Source: Amycolatopsis decaplanina DSM 44594 (GTDB lineage Bacteria > Actinomycetota > Actinomycetes > Mycobacteriales > Pseudonocardiaceae). Taken from it: 53,042 bases of DNA. The stretch covers positions 1 to 53,042 of the forward strand of contig NZ_AOHO01000082.1 in NCBI RefSeq assembly GCF_000342005.1. Direction: 5' to 3'. Made by a program: the position numbers and the translations under genes. The notes under the pieces are model-generated. The model saw only the letters and a list, made by a program, of their open reading frames with translations, did not search any database and was not told the origin of the DNA. This document shows positions 10,838 through 18,480 of this stretch, piece by piece. How positions within the stretch are numbered: position 1 is the stretch's first letter; the number at the start of each line of letters is the position of its first letter.

Positions 10838-11935
10838 ATGCCTCATCAAGTGCCCACCGCCTCCGCCGAGGGGGAGCAAGGGACCTTTGCTATCACTTCC
10901 GCAGGTGGAGGCGGCATTCCGGCCATCCGGATACGCGGGTTGCGCAAGGAGTTCGGCCAGGTCCACGCGGTCGACGGCGTCGACCTCGACATCCCGCCCG
11001 GCGAGTTCTTCTCGATGCTCGGCCCGTCCGGCTCCTGCAAGACGACCGTGCTCCGCATGATCGCCGGCTTCGAACTGCCGACGGCGGGCACGATCGAACT
11101 CCACGGCCGCGACGTCAGCCGCCTGGCACCCTTCGACCGCGACGTCAACACCGTCTTCCAGGACTACGCGCTCTTCCCGCACATGACCGTGCGGCAGAAC
11201 GTCGAGTACGGCCTCCGGGTGAAACGCGTTCCCCGCGCGGAGCGGCGTCAACGCGCGAAGGAGGCTCTCGACACTGTCCGGCTCGGCGAGTTCGGTGAGC
11301 GCAAACCACACCAGCTCTCCGGCGGCCAGCGGCAGCGGGTCGCCCTCGCCAGGGCGCTGGTCAACCGGCCGAAGGTGCTCCTGCTCGACGAACCGCTCGG
11401 CGCGCTCGACCTAAAACTGCGCCACACCATGCAGACCGAGCTGAAGCAGATCCAGCGCGAGGTCGGCATCACCTTCATCTTCGTCACCCACGACCAGGAC
11501 GAGGCCTTGACGATGAGCGACCGCATCGCGGTGTTCAACGCCGGCCGCATCGAACAGGTCGGCTCACCGGTCGAGGTCTACGAACGGCCCGCGTCGGCGT
11601 TCGTCGCCGGATTCGTCGGCACCTCGAACCTGCTCAGGGGCGGCGGCGCCGAGAACATCATCGGCAAACCCGGTGTGTTCAGCATCCGCCCCGAAAAGAT
11701 CCGCATCGACGCCGATCTCTCGAAATCCGCCGAGGTCGGCGAGACCAGCGCCACCGGCACCGTCACCAACACCGTCTACGCCGGCGCGACCGTGCGCTAC
11801 GAGGTCACCCTCGACGCCGGCGGCCAGCTCTCCGTGGTCCGGCAGAACACCGCCGAGCCCGCGGACTTCGAGGGCGGCCGCGTCCGCCTGAGCTGGCGGC
11901 ACGAACACAGCTTCCGCGTCCCCGACGCCGGTTAG
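10838..11935 (+). CDS. potA: Pot-type polyamine ABC transporter ATPase
   Basis: A 365-residue ABC ATPase with C-terminal TOBE domain. Visible are Walker A GPSGSCKTT, Q-loop FQDYALFPH, signature LSGGQRQRVALARAL, Walker B VLLLDEP and H-loop FVTHDQDEAL. Two oddities stand out. The sixth Walker A residue is Cys where Gly is canonical (codon TGC). The N-terminal ~35 residues include GEQGTFAIT, encoded by a copy of the dispersed repeat. No ATG or GTG lies between the repeat and the ABC core, so the repeat must be translated. The ATG at 10838 follows AAAGG; a GTG at 10814 overlapping the previous stop is an alternative. Confidence 0.9.
   Translation: MPHQVPTASAEGEQGTFAITSAGGGGIPAIRIRGLRKEFGQVHAVDGVDLDIPPGEFFSMLGPSGSCKTTVLRMIAGFELPTAGTIELHGRDVSRLAPFDRDVNTVFQDYALFPHMTVRQNVEYGLRVKRVPRAERRQRAKEALDTVRLGEFGERKPHQLSGGQRQRVALARALVNRPKVLLLDEPLGALDLKLRHTMQTELKQIQREVGITFIFVTHDQDEALTMSDRIAVFNAGRIEQVGSPVEVYERPASAFVAGFVGTSNLLRGGGAENIIGKPGVFSIRPEKIRIDADLSKSAEVGETSATGTVTNTVYAGATVRYEVTLDAGGQLSVVRQNTAEPADFEGGRVRLSWRHEHSFRVPDAG
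10875..10891 (+). repeat. Dispersed palindromic repeat, copy 2, inside the potA coding region
   Basis: AGCAAGGGACCTTTGCT embedded in frame near codon 13 of the ATPase gene and translated as part of EGEQGTFAIT. It has the same GGGG prefix and ATC suffix as the upstream copy. Confidence 0.92.
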
Positions 11936-11961
11936 CCTCCCCAGCACCGAAAGGTTGTTCA

Positions 11962-13167
11962 ATGAAGAACAGGAAACTCGCGCTCGCCTGCCTGCTCGGC
12001 GCCGGTCTGCTCGTGGCCGCCTGCGGAACCTCCGGATCCAGCTCGAACACCGCCGCGCCCGGCGGACAGGGCTTCACCCCGCCGAAGCTCGACGCGCTCG
12101 CGCAGCTCGGCCAGCCGGAAGGCCAGGTCAACGTGCTGGCCTGGCCCGGATACGCGGAGAACGGCTCCAACGACCCGGCCATCGACTGGGTCACCGGGTT
12201 CGAGAAGGAGACCGGCTGCAAGGTCAACGTCAAGGCGTTCGGCACCTCCGACGAGGCCGTGAGCCTGATGAGGACCGGACAGTACGACGTCGTCTCCGCC
12301 TCCGGTGACGCTTCGCTGCGGCTCATCGCGTCCGGAGACGTCGAACCGGTGAACACCGCGCTCGTGCCGAACTACGCGGACGTCTTCGACTTCCTCAAGA
12401 ACCGCCCGTGGAACAGCGTTGGCAACGTGTCCTACGGTGTGCCGCACGGCTGGGGCGCGAACCTGCTCACCTGGCGCACCGACAAGGTGACCCCGGCTCC
12501 GACGTCGTGGTCGGTCATGTTCGACGCGAACAGCCCGTACAAGGGCAAGATCTCCGCGTACGACTCGCCGATCTACATCGCCGACGCGGCGCTGTACCTG
12601 CAGACGCACAAGCCCGAACTCGGTATCAAGAACCCGTACGCCTTGGACGACAAGCAGTTCCAGGCCGCCGTCGACCTGCTCAAGCAGCAGCGGCCGATGG
12701 TCGGGGAGTACTGGTCGGACTACCTGAAGGAAAGCCAGGCGCTCAAGAGCGGCGACGCCGTCGTCGGCACCGCCTGGCAGGTGACGGTGAACTTGACCAA
12801 GAGCGAAGGCGCGCCGGTCGAATCCGTACTGCCGTCCGAAGGCGCGACCGGCTGGTCGGACACCTGGATGGTGTCGGCGAAGTCGCCGCACAAGACGTGC
12901 TCCTACAAGTGGCTGAACCACATCGTCAGCCCGAAGGCGAACGCTCAGGTCGCCGAGTACTTCGGTGAATCGCCCTCGAGCCCCAAGGCGTGCGCCGAAA
13001 CCAAGAACAAGGCGCACTGCGAGACCTACCACGCCGGTGACGCCGCGTACGCCTCGAAGATCCAGTACTGGACGACGCCGATCACGCAATGCCTCGACGG
13101 CCGCACCGACGTCAAGTGCAAGGACTACGGCGAGTGGACCCGCGCCTGGACCGAGATCAAGGGCTGA
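11962..13167 (+). CDS. potD: Polyamine ABC transporter substrate-binding lipoprotein
   Basis: A 401-residue PotD/PotF-like receptor with a lipoprotein signal peptide (lipobox LVAAC, lipidated Cys at residue 21) and a Ser-rich linker. The mature part carries NVLAWPGYAENGSND, QYDVVSASGDASLRLI and VPHGWGANLLTWRTDKV, typical of spermidine/putrescine receptors. It delivers ligand to the permeases encoded downstream and sits between the ATPase and permease genes. The ligand is inferred from family and from the adjacent aminobutyraldehyde dehydrogenase. Confidence 0.88.
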   Translation: MKNRKLALACLLGAGLLVAACGTSGSSSNTAAPGGQGFTPPKLDALAQLGQPEGQVNVLAWPGYAENGSNDPAIDWVTGFEKETGCKVNVKAFGTSDEAVSLMRTGQYDVVSASGDASLRLIASGDVEPVNTALVPNYADVFDFLKNRPWNSVGNVSYGVPHGWGANLLTWRTDKVTPAPTSWSVMFDANSPYKGKISAYDSPIYIADAALYLQTHKPELGIKNPYALDDKQFQAAVDLLKQQRPMVGEYWSDYLKESQALKSGDAVVGTAWQVTVNLTKSEGAPVESVLPSEGATGWSDTWMVSAKSPHKTCSYKWLNHIVSPKANAQVAEYFGESPSSPKACAETKNKAHCETYHAGDAAYASKIQYWTTPITQCLDGRTDVKCKDYGEWTRAWTEIKG

Positions 13168-13178
13168 CCTCCCGAACT

Positions 13179-13219
13179 CCGGGAGCGGCCGGTGGGCCCC
13201 CCACGCCAGCCGCTCCCGG
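13179..13219 (+). terminator. Intra-operon hairpin after the receptor gene
   Basis: Perfect 11-bp stem CCGGGAGCGGC / GCCGCTCCCGG (13179-13189, 13209-13219) with a 19-nt loop and no U-tract. It lies between the receptor and permease genes and may attenuate or stabilise mRNA so that receptor is made in excess. Confidence 0.5.
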
Positions 13220-13297
13220 TCCCATCCCCCGCAAGCCCGGACCCCGCCCCACCACCACCCTCAACGGACAGGCTTCGCCTGACTGAGTGGAAAAACG

Positions 13298-14182
13298 ATG
13301 ACGACCACCCTCGATTCACCGAGGCGGAAAGCCTCCGCCTTCCTGTTCCGCAAACCCAAGCTGCGCCTGGGCATCCTGCTGTCCGCGCCGATGCTGTGGC
13401 TCGGCCTCGCCTACCTCGGCGCGCTGGCCGCGTTGTTCGTGACCGCGTTTTGGAGCACCGACGTCTTCACCGGCCAGGTCGTGACCGAGTGGTCGCTGAA
13501 CAACTTCGTCACCCTGTTCAGTGATGCGGTGTACCGCACGATCACCCTCCGGACGGTCGGGATCGCCGTGCTGGTCACGGTGGTCACCGCGATCATCACC
13601 TTCCCGATGGCGTTCTACATGGCCAAATTCGCCTCGCCTAGGGCACGGCGGCTCCTGGTGATCGCCGTGATGACGCCGCTGTGGGCGAGCTACCTGGTGA
13701 AGGCCTACGCGTGGCGGACCATGTTGTCCGGCAACGGTGTCCTGCACTGGCTGCTCGACCCGTTCGGCCTCGACGCCCCCGGCTACGGCGTGCTCGCGAC
13801 CGTGATCACCCTGTCGTATCTGTGGCTGCCGTACATGATCCTGCCGATCTACGCGGGCTTGGAACGGCTGCCGAACTCCCTGGTGGACGCCTCGGGCGAC
13901 CTCGGCGCCCGGCCGTTCAGGACATTTCGCTCGGTGGTGCTGCCGGTGACCTTCCCGGCCGTCGTCGCCGGCTCGATCTTCACGTTCTCGTTGTCGCTGG
14001 GCGACTACATCGCGGTGAAGATCGTCGGCGGCACGTCGCAGATGCTCGGCAACGTCGTCTACGACAACATCGGCGCGGCCAACAACCTGCCGTTCGCGGC
14101 GACCGTCGCGACCGTGCCCGTGGTGATCATGCTCGCCTACCTCGCCGCCGTGCGCCGCACGGGCGCGCTGGACAACCTGTAG
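13298..14182 (+). CDS. potB: Polyamine ABC transporter permease (PotB-like)
   Basis: A 294-residue inner-membrane protein with about six hydrophobic segments and the BPD_transp_1 signature around EAA-loop sequence VDASGDLGARPFRTFRSVVL, which docks the ATPase. The first segment starts near residue 35 (MLWLGLAYLGALAALFVTA). It pairs with the next gene, 9 bases downstream, to form the translocation channel. Confidence 0.9.
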   Translation: MTTTLDSPRRKASAFLFRKPKLRLGILLSAPMLWLGLAYLGALAALFVTAFWSTDVFTGQVVTEWSLNNFVTLFSDAVYRTITLRTVGIAVLVTVVTAIITFPMAFYMAKFASPRARRLLVIAVMTPLWASYLVKAYAWRTMLSGNGVLHWLLDPFGLDAPGYGVLATVITLSYLWLPYMILPIYAGLERLPNSLVDASGDLGARPFRTFRSVVLPVTFPAVVAGSIFTFSLSLGDYIAVKIVGGTSQMLGNVVYDNIGAANNLPFAATVATVPVVIMLAYLAAVRRTGALDNL

Positions 14183-14191
14183 GAGCGCGCG

Positions 14192-14998
14192 ATGCGGCTT
14201 TCCCGTACGACCAAATACCTTCTGCTCGCGGCGCTCGTGCTCGGCCTCGCGGTCATCTACTTCCCGCTGCTGGTGGTACTGCTCAATTCCTTCAACGCGG
14301 ACACCACCTTCGGCTGGCCGCCGTCCAGCTTCACCCTCGAATGGTGGAGCCGGGCCGCCGAGAACGAAGGCGCGCTGAACGCGCTGGGCACGAGTGTCCA
14401 AGCAGGACTCGCGGCGACCGCGGTCGCCTTGGTACTCGGCACGATGGCGGCCTTCGCGCTGCAGAAGTACCGCTTCTTCGGCCGCAACCAGGTGTCGCTG
14501 CTGATCATCCTGCCGATCGCGCTGCCCGGCATCGTCACCGGTATCGCGCTGAACAACGCCTTCCGCACGATCCTCGGCATCGACCTAGGCCTGTTCACCG
14601 CGATCGTCGCGCACGCGACGTTCTGCATCGTGGTGGTGTTCAACAACGTCGTCGCGCGCCTGCGGCGCATGGGCGGAAACCTGGAAGAGGCGTCGATGGA
14701 CCTCGGCGCGGACGGGCTCACGACGTTCCGGCTGGTGACCTTCCCGATGCTGCGTTCGGCCCTGCTGGCCGGCGGCCTGCTCGCCTTCGCGCTGTCGTTC
14801 GACGAAATCATCGTCACGACGTTCACCCTCGGGACCGGACTGGAGACCCTGCCGATCTGGATCCTGAACAACCTCTTCCGGCCGAACCAGGCACCGATCG
14901 TCAACGTCGTGGCGGCGGTGCTGATCCTGGCTTCGACGGTGCCGGTCTACCTGGCGCAACGACTTTCGGGCGACACGACTTCGGGCGGACGGCTGTAG
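14192..14998 (+). CDS. potC: Polyamine ABC transporter permease (PotC-like)
   Basis: A 268-residue membrane protein with about six hydrophobic segments. The EAA-loop motif is EEASMDLGADGLTTFRLVTF. FNADTTFGWPPSSFTLEWW after the first segment is characteristic of PotC-type subunits. GGAG lies 7 bases upstream of the ATG, inside the end of the previous gene. It is the last gene of the operon and a strong hairpin follows at 15006. Confidence 0.9.
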   Translation: MRLSRTTKYLLLAALVLGLAVIYFPLLVVLLNSFNADTTFGWPPSSFTLEWWSRAAENEGALNALGTSVQAGLAATAVALVLGTMAAFALQKYRFFGRNQVSLLIILPIALPGIVTGIALNNAFRTILGIDLGLFTAIVAHATFCIVVVFNNVVARLRRMGGNLEEASMDLGADGLTTFRLVTFPMLRSALLAGGLLAFALSFDEIIVTTFTLGTGLETLPIWILNNLFRPNQAPIVNVVAAVLILASTVPVYLAQRLSGDTTSGGRL

Positions 14999-15005
14999 AC
15001 AGCGA

Positions 15006-15041
15006 AACGCCGGTGCGACCTTTGCGGGCCGCACCGGCGTT
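15006..15041. terminator. Bidirectional hairpin terminator
   Basis: Perfect 12-bp stem AACGCCGGTGCG / CGCACCGGCGTT with a 12-nt loop, between convergent gene ends at 14998 and 15053. It is the likely shared terminator. Confidence 0.75.
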
Positions 15042-15052
15042 CTCGAGTTCAC

Positions 15053-18040
15053 TCAGTACCGACGGTCTTCGATCGCTCCCGTCGATCCGTTGTAGGTGAT
15101 GTAGCCGTACTGGAAGTCACTGCGCTTACCGGTCGGGATGTTGTACTCACCGCTGGTTGGGAAGCCGAGATACGACGTTTCCCAGCCGAGATCCCGCCAG
15201 CGCAGCCGGATCATCCCCTTGACCTCCCAGGCGACGTTCGTCCCCGCACGCCAGTAGATCGAGTGATCGAAGCCGCCCTGGCGGAAGTGGTTGTACTTCC
15301 CGGTGCTCCCGGGCGTCCACGTCTCGTCGGTAATGGGATAGCCGACTCCGTTCTCCCAGCCGATCGCCTTGTAGCGATCACGGATCGATCCGTGGATCTC
15401 GAAGGCGTCCGTCGACGGCGACCAATAGATCGAGCCGTTCCCACTGAAGTGGGTATACCGGCCGACTCCGTCCGGCGTAGCCACCTCATCGGTGGTCGGA
15501 TAACCGAAGTACACTTCCCAACCCAGCGAACGCCACTTCTGCCAGATCCGGCCCATGACGTAGTGCGCGCCGGTCGCCGCGGTCCAGTAGATCGAGGCGT
15601 TGTTGTTGTTGAAGTGGTTGACGCGGCCGATCCCGTCCGGCGTCGTCAACTGGTCGGTGGTCGGGAAACCGAGCGGCCCTGCCTCACCGTTGGTCGCGAT
15701 CCACTTCGCCCGGATGTCGCCGTAGATCGCCATGGCCCCGATACTCGAGGTCCAGTAGATCGAGGCGTCACCGGTAAGCGGACCACCCACGAAGTCGTTG
15801 TAGCGGCCATTGTTCGCTCTGGCCACGAGCTCGTCGGTCTTCGGAGACCCCAGGAAGGCATGGGCGCCGAGCGTGACGTACTTGGTCAGGATCTCTCCGG
15901 CGACCGCTCTGGTGCCGTACTGCTCCGTCCAATACAGACGGCCCGAGGTGTACAGCTGCCAGTGCCCGTCGCCTTCGATGAGCTCCAACCCCACCGGGGT
16001 GCCTACGAGCGTCCGGATAGGAGCCTCGTCCGCGTAGCGCTTCTGGATAGGGGTCTGGTACTCCGCACGGAGGGTGAGCCCCGCGACGGGCATCTGGACC
16101 TGACGGACCGGCTCGGTGCTCTGGTTGTCCGGCCACTTGACGAAGTTAGCCGCGTCCAGGGATTTGGGAGGAGCGGAGATCTGGACGGAGGAGTTCACGG
16201 TCACCAGCCGGTCGGCGCTTTCGTTCACCCCGATCTTGACCCGCGCCGGACGGCTGCCGACCACGGACAACCGAGCCGTCCGGGGGTTGACGGTGTACCG
16301 CTGACTCGTGATGACGCCGCGGCTGTTCTCCGCCGTCGCGGTGACCACGACACGGGTGTCGGTTTCGTTCGGGAAGGCGAACGGGAAGGTGGGGCCCGTG
16401 CCAGTACGCAGCGTGGTGTATTCGCAGGCGTTGCTCTGGGGACAACGCATCCGCTCGGCCCGCCACTTCACGGTCAGCGGTCCATCGGTGGGGTCCTCGG
16501 CCGAAGCACCCACGGAGACTGTTTCGCCGCCGGAAAAGACGGTGTTCGGGTCAGGAGCCGCGAGCGAGAGCGTAGGGGTGGCTTCACCGGGAACGAAGGT
16601 CTGGCTGGTGTTCGTCACCGCACCGTGCGCGTCGCTCACCGTGAGACTGACCGTCACCACGTCGCCGGTCGAGTACGTGTGTTCCACGGCCTGCCCGTTA
16701 CCGGTGGTGCCGTCCCCGAAGGTCCATTGGTAGTCGAGGGAGTCCAGGTCCGGGTCACTCGACCCGCCCGCGTCGAGTGAGATCTTCTTCATGGCCGGCG
16801 TCACGGTTCCGGTGAACGCCGCGACGGGAGCCTTGTTCGCCTGCTTGTAGCTCAACCTTCGCAGTTTGGAAGATGCGGAGTCGGCCAGCACGATGTCGCC
16901 GTTCGGTGCCGTCAGGACGGAGACCGGATCGCCGATGTCGGAGGCGATCGCGTTGATCGCCTGGGTGGCCTTGCCCCCGGCGTCGAACGCGAAAGTCGAA
17001 AGCGTGTGACCGCTCTTGTTGGCTACGAAATGAAGTCCCCGATAAACCTCAGGATACGAAGTCCCGGTGTAGGGAACTCCGCCGACGAGGGTATCCGTCG
17101 CTCCCTGGGTCGCCTCACTGAGCGGTGCGGAGTTCGCGACGTTCGCGCATTCCGGGAGGTCGCGATAGCCAGGCGCACGCGTGGTCCCTTCCCAGCACGG
17201 CCATTTCAAGTTCTGGCCGGGGAAGGCGAGATTCGCTTCGCTGCGGGCCGCCCAGCCGATGTCGGTGACGACGACACCGCCTCGCGGATCCACCGCGATC
17301 CGAGGGTCGCGCAGTCCGCTCGTGTAGTTGCGGCTACGCCAGGACGTCGGAGCCCCCGGGTCGTAGAACGGGTTGTCCACCCGCCCTTTGCCGTCCGTGC
17401 CGACGCGAAGTACCTTGCCCGTTGGTTGAGCCGGGTCCAGTGCTCGCAGGGCGAACTTGTCCACGTTGTCCTTGGTCGCACCGGCCGGAGCTTGAACGGT
17501 CGCGTTGTCCCCGACAGCGACCCAGAGGACATCGCCGCCGGGATCCACGACAACGTCCTGGATCCCCTTGCTGTCGGCGTTGACCGGGAACTCCAGGACG
17601 GGGGTCTCGTCCGTGAGTCCCGTCGGTGCGCCCACGCCGTCCGCCCGCCATTTGCTGAGGCGGAACACCTGGGTGGACGTACTGGTCGCGAGTGCCCGAG
17701 TGGTATAGACCGTTCGGCTGGTGATGAAGTCCGGTGCCACCGCGATGCCCGTGAGGCCGAGCGAACCTGTGGTATGCACCGGAAGTGAGGCGATCTGTAC
17801 CGGCTGGCCGCCTCGCGGTACCAGCTGTACCGACCCCAGGCGGCCGGTGGTCAGCACGCTTCCGTCCGGGAGATAGGCGGCGTCGGTGAGATCTCCGGCC
17901 TGCTGGCCGGTGGGTGTGTCGATCAGGGCGAACCCCGTGGGGAGCGCCGGTGCGGCCTGTGCCGGGGGTGCCGTGGTGACCACGGTGCCGAGCAGCACCG
18001 TGGCGGCCGCGGAGACGACCAGGGATCTTCGAGTCCGCAT
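15053..18040 (-). CDS. Secreted sugar-dehydrogenase-like beta-propeller with PKD and LGFP repeats
   Basis: A 995-residue secreted protein. A signal peptide ends near APPAQA-A (about residue 30). Residues ~35-400 resemble the glucose/sorbosone dehydrogenase (PQQ-type) propeller, with DVVVDPGGDVLWVAVGDNA and GLRDPRIAVDPRGGVVVTDI. A PKD domain follows (VAAFTGTVTP to WTFGDGTTGNGQAVEHTYS). The last ~330 residues hold about five LGFP-type repeats (LGSPKTDE, LGFPTTDQ, FGYPTTDE, VGYPITDE, LGFPTSGE), known as cell-wall-binding modules in mycolic-acid relatives. The ATG at 18040 has AAGGAAGG upstream. The catalytic state and substrate are unproven. It is divergent from the Rhs toxin gene. Confidence 0.82.
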   Translation of the reverse strand: MRTRRSLVVSAAATVLLGTVVTTAPPAQAAPALPTGFALIDTPTGQQAGDLTDAAYLPDGSVLTTGRLGSVQLVPRGGQPVQIASLPVHTTGSLGLTGIAVAPDFITSRTVYTTRALATSTSTQVFRLSKWRADGVGAPTGLTDETPVLEFPVNADSKGIQDVVVDPGGDVLWVAVGDNATVQAPAGATKDNVDKFALRALDPAQPTGKVLRVGTDGKGRVDNPFYDPGAPTSWRSRNYTSGLRDPRIAVDPRGGVVVTDIGWAARSEANLAFPGQNLKWPCWEGTTRAPGYRDLPECANVANSAPLSEATQGATDTLVGGVPYTGTSYPEVYRGLHFVANKSGHTLSTFAFDAGGKATQAINAIASDIGDPVSVLTAPNGDIVLADSASSKLRRLSYKQANKAPVAAFTGTVTPAMKKISLDAGGSSDPDLDSLDYQWTFGDGTTGNGQAVEHTYSTGDVVTVSLTVSDAHGAVTNTSQTFVPGEATPTLSLAAPDPNTVFSGGETVSVGASAEDPTDGPLTVKWRAERMRCPQSNACEYTTLRTGTGPTFPFAFPNETDTRVVVTATAENSRGVITSQRYTVNPRTARLSVVGSRPARVKIGVNESADRLVTVNSSVQISAPPKSLDAANFVKWPDNQSTEPVRQVQMPVAGLTLRAEYQTPIQKRYADEAPIRTLVGTPVGLELIEGDGHWQLYTSGRLYWTEQYGTRAVAGEILTKYVTLGAHAFLGSPKTDELVARANNGRYNDFVGGPLTGDASIYWTSSIGAMAIYGDIRAKWIATNGEAGPLGFPTTDQLTTPDGIGRVNHFNNNNASIYWTAATGAHYVMGRIWQKWRSLGWEVYFGYPTTDEVATPDGVGRYTHFSGNGSIYWSPSTDAFEIHGSIRDRYKAIGWENGVGYPITDETWTPGSTGKYNHFRQGGFDHSIYWRAGTNVAWEVKGMIRLRWRDLGWETSYLGFPTSGEYNIPTGKRSDFQYGYITYNGSTGAIEDRRY

Positions 18041-18480
18041 TGGACCTTCCTTCTCCGAATACGGAGAGTGCCATGTGCGGAAAGTGCTCACGAACGCACA
18101 AAAAATCGCGTCGGCGCGACAGAGTTGCCCATTCTGTAACGCGACGCGACCTTCCGCCCCCAGCGCCCTCGTTTCTGGCTATGAGCACGCCGGACGCTAG
18201 CGGCTGGTCAGAGCGCCGTCATTCGGCCGAAAGTGTGATTCGAGCGGCGCTGGCGAAGATTTGTGATTTAGCTCATCTTCGGCTAACAAGCTATTCGGCT
18301 CATCGAACGCATGGTCGATGGTTGTTCGGTCATCCACGCGTGTTCATTCGGCCACGGCCATTTGGCCCAAAATCGGTAAAAGGCCTTGCCGGACCTCTCG
18401 TCACCCAGCAATATCAACTCGCCGACCTGCTCTGAAGGAGCCGAGGGCTGTCCTGGGTGGGCATCCCAAGGGGGGAAATC
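18041..18480. promoter_or_regulatory. 440-bp divergent intergenic region, propeller gene and Rhs toxin gene
   Basis: AT-richer than the flanking genes. It contains five TTCGG(C/T) hexamers near 18222, 18278, 18294, 18325 and 18347, and one CRP-like half-palindrome TGTGA-N6-TCATC at 18262-18277. No clear -35/-10 pair could be assigned. The plus-strand gene has a strong AAGGGGGG ribosome site at the right end. Confidence 0.35.

Noticed and set aside
15018..15029. ACCTTTGCGGGC loop of the 15-kb terminator as another repeat copy
   Set aside because: Only part of the core is shared and the surrounding stem is unrelated.
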